Part shown: piece by piece, positions 19,313-26,706 of the stretch | Position numbering within the stretch: the stretch's first letter is position 1 | Layout: each line of letters opens with the position of its first letter | DNA from: Ruegeria arenilitoris | Lineage (GTDB): Bacteria > Pseudomonadota > Alphaproteobacteria > Rhodobacterales > Rhodobacteraceae | Direction: 5' to 3' | DNA: 64,000 nucleotides | NCBI RefSeq assembly: GCF_013032445.1 | Contig: NZ_WQCA01000001.1 | Span: forward strand, 124,001-188,000 | Made by a program: the position numbers and the translations under genes | The notes under the pieces: generated by a model | The model's database searches: none | Seen by the model: the letters and a program-made list of their open reading frames with translations, nothing else | What the model was told of the DNA's origin: nothing

Positions 19313-19593
19313 TCGCCGGTGGGGGCTTTGCCCCCAAACCCCCAGGATATTTTTGGACAGATGAAGCAGGGATCCGCTCTCCGACCATTCATCGGAGAGC
19401 TTCACCTGTCGCGGTCATCGGCGTCCCCGCCTGTACCGCACTCGATTCTTCGAGCAAATTGGTTAAGGATCCGTTTCTTCATCTGTCTAAAAATATCCCG
19501 GAGCGCGAGGCAGAGCCTCGCAACCCAGCCATCTGCCTTGCCGTTGGGCCGGTTCTGGGCGATAGGTTGCGTTAAGTCACCGGAGGATCGCGC
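19313..19593. repeat. Intergenic inverted-repeat block (MITE-like), also terminator of erpA
   Basis: This 281-base gap is built almost wholly of inverted repeats. Stem TGGGGGC-TTT-GCCCCCA (19320-19336) follows the erpA stop. Core A (19342-19366) reads GGATATTTTTGGACAGATGA onward, and its inverted partner core B (19477-19501) reads CTTCATCTGTCTAAAAATAT onward. Between them is GCTCTCCGA-N7-TCGGAGAGC (19376-19400). Core B is followed by GCGAGGC-AGA-GCCTCGC (19505-19521). GGATCC follows core A and precedes core B, so the inverted ends are about 30 bp long. The core also occurs singly at 39865 and 55579. Confidence 0.7.
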
Positions 19594-20373
19594 ATGAAAA
19601 TCGCCACATTCAACATCAATGGCATCAAAGCGCGGGCCGAGGCCCTGCCCCGTTGGCTTGATGATGCGCAGCCAGATGTTGTGCTGCTGCAAGAGATCAA
19701 ATCGGTGGATGAAAACTTCCCACGCGAATTGTTCGAAGAACGCGGCTACAACGTCGAAACGCACGGGCAAAAAAGCTTCAACGGCGTCGCGATCCTGTCG
19801 AAGTTCCCCCTGGAAGACGTATCCCGTGGCCTGCCCGGTGACGACGAGGATGAGCAGACACGCTGGATTGAGGCCACGGTGGTTGGCAAAAAGGCGCTGC
19901 GCATTTGCGGCCTGTATCTACCCAATGGCAACCCCGCGCCGGGTCCGAAATACGATTACAAGCTGGCCTGGATGGAACGTCTTTATCAGCGCGCCCGTGA
20001 TTTGATGGCCAGTGAAGAAGTGGCGCTGATGGCCGGTGACTACAATATCATCCCTCAGGCCGAGGACGCAGCCCGCCCCGATGCCTGGCGTGAGGATGCG
20101 CTGTTCCGGCCCGAAAGCCGCGCCGCGTTTCGCAAGGTTTTGAACCTCGGGTTCACCGAGGCCTTCCGTACCCGCACGCAAGGACCCGGTCATTACTCTT
20201 TTTGGGACTATCAGGCAGGCGCTTGGGACAAAAATGACGGCATCCGCATCGACCACTTTCTACTGACGCCCCAGGCAGCTGACCTGATGCGCGACTGCCA
20301 GATTGATTCAGCGGTACGCGGTCACGAAAAACCCTCGGATCACGTGCCGGTCTGGATTGATCTCGACCTGTGA
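19594..20373 (+). CDS. xthA: Exodeoxyribonuclease III
   Basis: A 259-aa AP endonuclease / 3'-5' exonuclease of base-excision repair. Metal and catalytic motifs are all present: FNINGIKAR, LLQEIKSVDENFP, FNGVAILSKFP, GLYLPNGNP, AGDYNIIPQAEDA, and the terminal Asp-His pair in KPSDHVPVWIDL. GGAGGATC precedes the ATG. The gene stands alone, ending five bases before the convergent monooxygenase stop. Confidence 0.95.
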   Translation: MKIATFNINGIKARAEALPRWLDDAQPDVVLLQEIKSVDENFPRELFEERGYNVETHGQKSFNGVAILSKFPLEDVSRGLPGDDEDEQTRWIEATVVGKKALRICGLYLPNGNPAPGPKYDYKLAWMERLYQRARDLMASEEVALMAGDYNIIPQAEDAARPDAWREDALFRPESRAAFRKVLNLGFTEAFRTRTQGPGHYSFWDYQAGAWDKNDGIRIDHFLLTPQAADLMRDCQIDSAVRGHEKPSDHVPVWIDLDL

Positions 20374-20377
20374 CCGA

Positions 20378-21529
20378 TCACGTGGTGGCGTCATAGCTGT
20401 AGATCCACTCGTATTTCTTTGCCAACTGAGCCCCAATAGCCATCAGCGCCATCTGCGCCGCCAGTCGCATCGGGCCACGCAGGTGGAAGTTGCGCGCGTT
20501 TGCTCCTGCAGCGGCGACCACTTGCCTTGCCCTGGGTTGGCGTTGGTTTTCGTAGGCAGCAAGGGCTTGTGTCGCACCTGACTGGCTTTCGAAAGACCGC
20601 GCCAAAATCCACGCATCTTCCAGTGCAAGACAAGCCCCTTGAGCCATAAAAGGTAGCGTCGGATGGGCCGCATCGCCCAAAAGCGCCAGACGACCGTTCT
20701 GCCAACTTTTAGCGATGGGTCGCAGAAACAGGGCCCAGAGGTGAGCCTCGGTCACTTCGGCCAGAATATCACCCACGGGTCCGCCGAAATCGGCGAAACG
20801 CGCGCGCAGGTCATCGGGCTCGCCTTGCAGACGCCAGCCTTCCTCCTGCCAGTCCGACCGCTCCTCGATTGCAACCACGTTCATCATACGTTGATCTCGC
20901 AGCGGATAGGTGACCACATGACGACCCGGGCCCATAGTCAGCGATGCACGCGGCATCTCTTCGCGCTGCGACCATGGGATTGTCGCACGCCATGCGATTT
21001 GATGGGTAAACTGAGGGTCCTCAATACCGTTCAGGATCGGCCGGATGGTGCTACGCCCGCCATCCGCGGCAATCACACATTCCGAACGCAACCTCTCGCC
21101 GTTATCCAGCACAACCTCGGACTCGCTTGGGTGCTTAACAACATTGGACACACGCGCGCCAAGCCGAACGTCAACGCCGGCCTTTACAGACGCGCGGTGC
21201 AACAGGTTCAGTAGGTCAGCGCGGTGATAATAATAGGTTGGACCGGCGGCAGGCGCAGGAATCCGGCTGATCAAACGGCCTTTACGGTAATGACGCAAGA
21301 TCGTTCCGTGCGACAGTTGCCCGTTCTCAGGTACGTTCCCAACAACACCCAGCGCCCGCAGAACCGCCATCCCGTTGGCGCTGATCTGCAACCCAGCGCC
21401 GACCTCAGTCAGGGCCGGTGCCTGTTCCAGAACCGTAACCTGCGCCCCGCGCTGCCGCAGCGCCAGAGCGGCCGCCAGCCCCCCTATCCCGCCGCCGATG
21501 ACACTGAATTTCAATCCGTCGATATTCAT
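20378..21529 (-). CDS. FAD-dependent monooxygenase (salicylate/3-hydroxybenzoate hydroxylase-like)
   Basis: A 383-aa class A flavoprotein monooxygenase. The FAD-binding GGGIGGLAAALALRQRGAQVTVLEQ is at residues 12-36, the DG motif is in VIAADGGRSTIRP, and GDAAHPTLPFMAQGACLALEDA near 285-305 is the ribityl-binding motif. These enzymes hydroxylate aromatic rings or related substrates with NAD(P)H and O2. Nothing nearby encodes an aromatic pathway, so the substrate cannot be given. It lies downstream of the dksA terminator. Confidence 0.85.
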   Translation of the reverse strand: MNIDGLKFSVIGGGIGGLAAALALRQRGAQVTVLEQAPALTEVGAGLQISANGMAVLRALGVVGNVPENGQLSHGTILRHYRKGRLISRIPAPAAGPTYYYHRADLLNLLHRASVKAGVDVRLGARVSNVVKHPSESEVVLDNGERLRSECVIAADGGRSTIRPILNGIEDPQFTHQIAWRATIPWSQREEMPRASLTMGPGRHVVTYPLRDQRMMNVVAIEERSDWQEEGWRLQGEPDDLRARFADFGGPVGDILAEVTEAHLWALFLRPIAKSWQNGRLALLGDAAHPTLPFMAQGACLALEDAWILARSFESQSGATQALAAYENQRQPRARQVVAAAGANARNFHLRGPMRLAAQMALMAIGAQLAKKYEWIYSYDATT

Positions 21530-21546
21530 GGCACCGCCTTAACGCA

Positions 21547-21577
21547 AAAACGCCGAGGCGACAGGCCCCGGCGTTTT
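21547..21577 (-). terminator. Rho-independent terminator of dksA
   Basis: Stem AAAACGCCG (21547-21555) / CGGCGTTTT (21569-21577) extended by an inner GGC/GCC. Read on the minus strand it ends in TTTTTGCG. It lies 24 bases after the dksA stop and directly before the monooxygenase start. Confidence 0.8.
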
Positions 21578-21600
21578 AGATTTTCCGAATTTCCCAGCGA

Positions 21601-22023
21601 TCAATCGTCGCGGTGAACCTTCTCACGGCGCTCGTGACGTTCCTGAGCCTCAAGCGTCATGGTCGCGATCGGACGCGCATCCAAACGCTTCAGCGAGATC
21701 GGATCGCCCGTCATCTCGCAATAGCCATATTCACCCTCGTCGATGCGGCGTAGCGCCGAGTCGATCTTGGCCACCAGCTTGCGCTGACGGTCGCGGGTGC
21801 GCAGTTCCAGCGCGCGGTCGGTTTCCTCGCTCGCGCGGTCGGCAACGTCCGGAATGTTACGGGTGTTGTCCTGCAACCCTTCGATCGTGTCGCGGCTGCC
21901 TGCCAATAATTCTGTCTTCCAATCCAGCAGCTTGCGGCGGAAATACTCAAGCTGACGGTCATTCATGAAAGGCTCATCTTCGGCCGGACGGTAGTCCTCC
22001 GGCAGAAAAACTTCCTGCTTCAT
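21601..22023 (-). CDS. dksA: DksA/TraR-family RNA polymerase-binding regulator
   Basis: A 140-aa transcription factor that enters the RNA polymerase secondary channel and, with ppGpp, controls stable-RNA and amino-acid promoters. The coiled-coil tip has the needed D-x-x-D-x-A (DVADRA, residues 59-64), followed by the usual LELRTRDRQRKLVAKID. The C4 zinc finger is degenerate: only Cys102 remains (YCEMTG, then ARPIAT where two Cys would be). This single-Cys form is known in Rhodobacter sphaeroides and works without zinc. Two starts have ribosome sites: 22023 (GGGAG) and 22077 (GGGAGAG), the latter adding 18 residues. Confidence 0.9.
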   Translation of the reverse strand: MKQEVFLPEDYRPAEDEPFMNDRQLEYFRRKLLDWKTELLAGSRDTIEGLQDNTRNIPDVADRASEETDRALELRTRDRQRKLVAKIDSALRRIDEGEYGYCEMTGDPISLKRLDARPIATMTLEAQERHERREKVHRDD

Positions 22024-22393
22024 CTTTGCTCCCTCGGTATGGCCATAAACGTCGGTAGCGGTTGTTTCACCTGACATTTGGCTCTCCCTTCTGCGGAGCG
22101 TGTATCCGACGCGCGTTGGAATGTCACTACACAAACGTCGCAATGATACGTTACGTCTCCGGCTTGTCTAAATATGAGACATGTAACAACAAAACCTTGT
22201 TTTACTGTGGAATTCGTTGGGCATTTCTGCGGCAAACAACAACCGGAAGGACATCCGATAGCCGCCGAATCAAGCAAAAGGAACCAGAGTCGCTGGGAAA
22301 TTCCCGGTGCTGGACGCCGCGGCCCGCTTGTCAAAATCATCGCCTCTCTGTAACCCCAACAGCACAGATCGCGCGAAACCACACGAGGGGCTC

Positions 22394-23239
22394 ATGACCG
22401 CACGTTTCCAAGGCACCGCAGAGTATGTTGCCACTGATGACCTGACCATTGCGGTGAACGCTGCCGTGACCCTGGAACGACCCCTTTTGGTCAAAGGCGA
22501 ACCGGGCACCGGCAAGACCGAACTGGCCAAGCAGGTAGCCGGCGCGCTGGGGCTCACAATGATCGAGTGGAATGTAAAATCCACCACCCGTGCCCAACAG
22601 GGCCTGTATGAATATGACGCCGTCAGCCGCTTGCGCGATAGCCAACTGGGCGACGAGCGTGTGCATGACGTTTCGAACTACATTCGAAAGGGCAAGCTTT
22701 GGCAGGCATTTGATGCTGACGAGAAAGTCGTTCTGCTGATCGACGAAATCGACAAGGCCGATATCGAGTTTCCCAATGACCTGTTGCAGGAACTCGATAA
22801 GATGGAGTTTCACGTCTATGAGACAGGTGAAACGATCCGCGCCAAACACCGCCCTATCGTGATCATCACATCAAACAACGAAAAGGAACTGCCCGACGCT
22901 TTCCTGCGCCGCTGTTTCTTCCACTATATCCGTTTCCCGGACGAGGCGACCATGCGCCGGATCGTCGAGGTGCACCATCCCGGCATCAAGGATGCACTGC
23001 TGACCACTGCGCTGACCCAGTTCTATGAAATCCGCGAAACCCAGGGGTTGAAGAAGAAACCTTCAACCTCGGAAGTGCTGGACTGGCTGAAGCTTCTGCT
23101 GGCTGAGGACCTGACATCCGAGGACCTGAAGCGGGATGGAGCCAATGCCCTGCCCAAACTGCACGGAGCACTGCTGAAAAACGAGCAGGATGTGCATTTG
23201 TTCGAACGTCTGGCGTTCATGGCGCGGGCCAAACGCTGA
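22394..23239 (+). CDS. MoxR-family AAA+ ATPase
   Basis: A 281-aa AAA+ chaperone ATPase. Walker A GEPGTGKT is at residues 35-42, Walker B LLIDEIDKAD near 115, sensor-1 IITSNNEKELPDAFLRRCFFHYIRFP. MoxR proteins pair with VWA-domain partners to load metals or remodel proteins. Such a partner (VWA/CoxE-like) is three genes downstream. The ATG at 22394 follows GAGGGG; an upstream ATG at 22307 in the same frame lacks support. The 370-base gap to dksA holds divergent promoters and no gene that I can see. Confidence 0.92.
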   Translation: MTARFQGTAEYVATDDLTIAVNAAVTLERPLLVKGEPGTGKTELAKQVAGALGLTMIEWNVKSTTRAQQGLYEYDAVSRLRDSQLGDERVHDVSNYIRKGKLWQAFDADEKVVLLIDEIDKADIEFPNDLLQELDKMEFHVYETGETIRAKHRPIVIITSNNEKELPDAFLRRCFFHYIRFPDEATMRRIVEVHHPGIKDALLTTALTQFYEIRETQGLKKKPSTSEVLDWLKLLLAEDLTSEDLKRDGANALPKLHGALLKNEQDVHLFERLAFMARAKR

Positions 23240-23355
23240 TCCTGTTGAACCTCCGGTGATCGCCGCTTGCCTTGGGCAGGCCGGGCTGTCAGCATTGCAG
23301 GTGGCGGTCCGGTGCATCCGGGCTATCTGAGGCCGGAAAAGACGGGGAAAATTGA

Positions 23356-23805
23356 TTGGCTGATACTTTGACCATCCGCGCATTGCGGCCCGAAGACCGT
23401 ACTGAATGGTCCGACATGTGGCGAGACTATCTGGCCTTCTATGAAACGACGGTTCCGGATGAGGTCTATGACACCACCTTTGCCCGCCTTCTAGGCAATG
23501 ATCCGCATGATTTCTCTTGCTTTGTTGCCGGGAAAAACGGGCAATTGATTGGGTTGACCCATTACCTGTTTCACCGGCATGCTTGGAAGGTTGAGAACGT
23601 TTGCTACCTGCAGGACCTTTTCGCCCGGCCTGAGGAGCGCGGCACCGGAGTCGGACGCGCCCTGATTCAAGCCGTTTATGACGAAGCTGACCGGCAAGGT
23701 GCCCCATCTGTCTTTTGGCTGACGCAGGATTTTAACCATACCGCCCGCAAGCTGTACGACCGCATCGGCAAGAAGACGCCGTTCATCCGGTATCAGCGCC
23801 CATGA
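23356..23805 (+). CDS. GNAT-family N-acetyltransferase
   Basis: A 149-aa acetyltransferase. TLTIRALRPEDRTEWSDMWRDYLAFYET is the N-terminal strand-helix. The acetyl-CoA loop is in LFARPEERGTGVGRALIQAVYDEA (R-x-x-G-x-G-x-G/A form). It starts with TTG at 23356 after GGGGAAAA, and its stop overlaps the ATG of the next gene (ATGA), implying coupled translation with the lipoprotein. Substrate unknown. Confidence 0.85.
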   Translation: MADTLTIRALRPEDRTEWSDMWRDYLAFYETTVPDEVYDTTFARLLGNDPHDFSCFVAGKNGQLIGLTHYLFHRHAWKVENVCYLQDLFARPEERGTGVGRALIQAVYDEADRQGAPSVFWLTQDFNHTARKLYDRIGKKTPFIRYQRP

Positions 23806-25169
23806 TGCGATGGGCCGTGATCCTTGCGGGCTTGGCGCTTACAGGCTGCGCGACCGTTGAGACAAGCGAAGTCCCAACCCGCGTGCATGTCATCGAAGAA
23901 AAGCTGCCACCAACCAAATCATTCTCTCGTTCTTCCCCCACACCTGCCAGCCGGTCGAATGCCAATATCGCGGATGATTTCGTGTCTTTGCATTTCGCGC
24001 TGGAAGGTGGCGCGCAATTGCCGGTGTTCACGCGGTTCGAAACTCCGATCACTGTGCGCCTGACCGGCGCGCCCACGCCTTCGATGCAGCGGGACCTGAC
24101 CCGTTTGCTGAACCGCCTTCGCAACGAGGCCGGGATCAACATCAGCCAGATTTCGGAAGGTTCGGCAAACATCACCATAGAAGCGGTCAGCCAGGAACAG
24201 ATCCACGAAGTCCTGCCACAGGCGGCCTGTTTCGTTGTTCCCAATTCTTCCAGTTTTGAAGAATACCGCCGCGACCGGCGCAAACAGAAAAGCAGTTGGT
24301 CCCGGCTAAGGAGCCGCGAACGTCTTGGGATCTTTATCCCCTACGATGTCAGCCCGCAAGAAAAGCGCGACTGCCTGCACGAAGAGATCGCGCAAGCGCT
24401 TGGGCCGTTGAACGACCTCTATCATCTACCGGATTCGGTGTTCAACGATGACAACATTCACACCGTTCTGACCGGTTTCGACATGCTTATCCTGCGCACG
24501 GCCTATTCGCCCGAACTGCGCAGCAGCATGACCCGTGAGCAGGTCGAAGCCGCCCTGCCCGGCATTCTCAGCCTCCTGAACCCGCGCGGAGACACCTTGC
24601 CCGCGCAACAGGTATCTGAAACACCTCGTGAATGGATTAACGCAATTCAAAGATCTTTGCGCCCATCTCGTGGGACGCAGAGACGTCAGAGAGACGCCCA
24701 ACTGGCCGCGCGCATCGGAAAGGAACAAGGCTGGACTGATCACCGCCGCGCCTATCCGTACTACGTGATGGGCCGGATGGGCCAGTTTGACAATCCGCAG
24801 GAAGCTTTCCGCAACTACCAAATCGCATTGCAGTACCTGCGCGCCACCCCGGGCACCGAGGTTCATCAGGCCTATATCACCACGCAAACCGCCGCCTTTG
24901 CGCTGGCTCAGGGTAAGGGGCCCGAAGTTCTGCCAGAACTGAACAAGGCCATCGACGTTATGACGCGGGCCGAGAATGCCTCACAACTGGCCACGTTGCT
25001 GCTACTCAAATCCGAAGCGCTTAATCAAGCAGGCCGGACCGCGCAGGCACGTTCCGTCAGGCTGGACAGTCTGGCATGGGCGCGTTACGGCTTCGGCTCG
25101 GAAACGGTGGTCCGGTCGCTGATGCAGGACGTTGCGGAAGGACCATCCAACAATAACAGAGGCGGATAA
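23802..25169 (+). CDS. DUF2927 lipoprotein with HEEIAQ metallopeptidase-like motif
   Basis: A 455-aa predicted lipoprotein. The signal peptide ends in the lipobox LTGC, lipidated Cys16. The DUF2927 domain spans roughly 60-240 and contains CLHEEIAQALGPLNDLYHLPDSVFND, which looks like a gluzincin HExxx motif. A helical, TPR-like C-terminal part follows (YVMGRMGQFDNPQEAFRNYQIALQYLR, later LLLLKSEALNQAGRTAQARSVRLDSL). It sits between the GNAT gene (ATGA overlap) and a 56-aa membrane peptide, inside the MoxR-VWA cluster. Proteolytic activity is an inference from the motif only. Confidence 0.8.
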   Translation: MMRWAVILAGLALTGCATVETSEVPTRVHVIEEKLPPTKSFSRSSPTPASRSNANIADDFVSLHFALEGGAQLPVFTRFETPITVRLTGAPTPSMQRDLTRLLNRLRNEAGINISQISEGSANITIEAVSQEQIHEVLPQAACFVVPNSSSFEEYRRDRRKQKSSWSRLRSRERLGIFIPYDVSPQEKRDCLHEEIAQALGPLNDLYHLPDSVFNDDNIHTVLTGFDMLILRTAYSPELRSSMTREQVEAALPGILSLLNPRGDTLPAQQVSETPREWINAIQRSLRPSRGTQRRQRDAQLAARIGKEQGWTDHRRAYPYYVMGRMGQFDNPQEAFRNYQIALQYLRATPGTEVHQAYITTQTAAFALAQGKGPEVLPELNKAIDVMTRAENASQLATLLLLKSEALNQAGRTAQARSVRLDSLAWARYGFGSETVVRSLMQDVAEGPSNNNRGG

Positions 25170-25172
25170 CGC

Positions 25173-25343
25173 ATGGTCGTGGTTTTGGGTATGGCGATAC
25201 TAGGGGCAATCCTAGGGGCGCTGGCGGCACGCAAACGTAATGGCAGCGGTGCCGACATGGCACAATACGCCGCCGGGTACGGCATCGCCTTTGCGCTGGT
25301 CGGACTGATACTGTCCCTGATCCTTGTAAGATTTGTGGTATAA
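25173..25343 (+). CDS. 56-aa membrane peptide
   Basis: A short gene of 56 residues, MVVVLGMAILGAILGALAARKR, then a polar GSGADMAQY turn, then AAGYGIAFALVGLILSLILVRFVV. It has two hydrophobic helices in a hairpin with the basic RKR in the loop. AGAGGCGG lies before the ATG. It starts three bases after the lipoprotein stop and ends three bases before the VWA gene, so it is firmly within the operon. In related genomes it is sometimes labelled apolipoprotein acyltransferase, which its size rules out. Confidence 0.75.
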   Translation: MVVVLGMAILGAILGALAARKRNGSGADMAQYAAGYGIAFALVGLILSLILVRFVV

Positions 25344-25346
25344 GCA

Positions 25347-26531
25347 ATGTTCCTGCCCTTTTTTGAAAACCTCCGTAAAGCTGGTATTCCCGTTTCCTTG
25401 CGCGAATACCTGACCTTTCTGGAGGGTATGAAAAAGGGTCTGGCCACCTATGATGTCGAGGCGTTCTACTACCTCGCCCGTGTCTCGATGGTGAAAGACG
25501 AACGCAATATCGACAAGTTCGACCGCGCTTTTGCCGCCAGTTTCGAAGGGCTGAACGAAATCAGTTTCGACCAGGTTCTTGAGGCTGTCGACATTCCTGC
25601 CGACTGGCTGGCCAAGATGGCCGAAAAGCACTTGTCCGAGGAAGAAAAGGCTGAAATCGAAGCCCTTGGCGGCTTTGACAAGCTGATGGAAACGCTGCGC
25701 GAGCGTTTGAAAGAACAGCAAGGTCGCCATCAAGGCGGCAACAAATGGATCGGTACTGCAGGGACATCTCCGTTCGGAGCTTATGGGTATAATCCCGAGG
25801 GCGTGCGGATCGGTCAGAAGGAAAGCCGCCACCAACGCGCCGTCAAGGTCTGGGACAAGCGTGAATTCAAGAACTTGGACGACACAGTTGAACTAGGCAC
25901 CCGCAATATCAAGGTTGCGCTGAAACGCCTGCGCCGCTGGGCACGTGAGGGGGCTGCCGAGGAATTGGATCTGGACGGCACCATCCGCGCCACCGCCGAG
26001 CATGGCTATCTGGATGTCAAAACGCGCCCCGAGCGTCACAACGCGGTCAAGGTGCTGTTGTTTCTGGACGTGGGTGGCTCGATGGACCCGCATATCAAGG
26101 TGGTGGAAGAGCTGTTTTCGGCCGCCCGGACCGAATTCAAACACCTGGAATACTACTACTTCCACAACTGCCTGTACGAAGGCGTCTGGCGCGATAACCG
26201 CCGCCGTTGGGACCAGCAAACGCCCACGCATGAGGTGCTGCGGACCTATGGTTCGGATTACAAATGCATCTTCGTCGGCGACGCCTCGATGAGCCCTTAT
26301 GAGATCGCCTACCCCGGCGGTGCCAATGAACACTGGAACCAAGAGGCCGGTCAGGTCTGGTTACAGCGCGCACGAGATCAGTGGCATTCAAACCTTTGGA
26401 TCAACCCGGTGCCCGAGAAATACTGGGGCTACACCCACTCAATCGGCATGATTCAGGAGATTTTTGAGGATCGCATGGTCCCGATGACGTTGGCCGGTCT
26501 TGAACAGGGGATGCGGGAGCTGACGCGTTAG
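25347..26531 (+). CDS. VWA-domain protein, CoxE-like
   Basis: A 394-aa VWA containing CoxE-like protein, the usual partner of MoxR ATPases. It starts MFLPFFENLRKAGIPVSLREYLTFLEG. The VWA fold begins about residue 230 with the metal-adhesion motif DVGGSMDPH (DxGxS in place of the usual DxSxS), followed by FHNCLYEGVW and GDASMSPYEI. It ends with HSIGMIQEIFEDRMVPMTLAGLEQGMREL. With MoxR it probably acts as a metal-dependent adaptor that presents a target to the ATPase. It ends the cluster. Confidence 0.9.
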   Translation: MFLPFFENLRKAGIPVSLREYLTFLEGMKKGLATYDVEAFYYLARVSMVKDERNIDKFDRAFAASFEGLNEISFDQVLEAVDIPADWLAKMAEKHLSEEEKAEIEALGGFDKLMETLRERLKEQQGRHQGGNKWIGTAGTSPFGAYGYNPEGVRIGQKESRHQRAVKVWDKREFKNLDDTVELGTRNIKVALKRLRRWAREGAAEELDLDGTIRATAEHGYLDVKTRPERHNAVKVLLFLDVGGSMDPHIKVVEELFSAARTEFKHLEYYYFHNCLYEGVWRDNRRRWDQQTPTHEVLRTYGSDYKCIFVGDASMSPYEIAYPGGANEHWNQEAGQVWLQRARDQWHSNLWINPVPEKYWGYTHSIGMIQEIFEDRMVPMTLAGLEQGMRELTR

Positions 26532-26706
26532 TTTTCCATCGCTCGATCAATGAGCAGGTAATTGCAGTGCAGTGCGAAAGCCAAAATACTAAAAACCTTT
26601 TATTTCCGCCTCGCTGACCCGTCATCCGGCAGCAAGTGACCAGATTTCTCAACCACATCCCATTTTTGTGATATGTTCGGCAAAGGTTGAGTGCTGGGGG
26701 GCTAAA

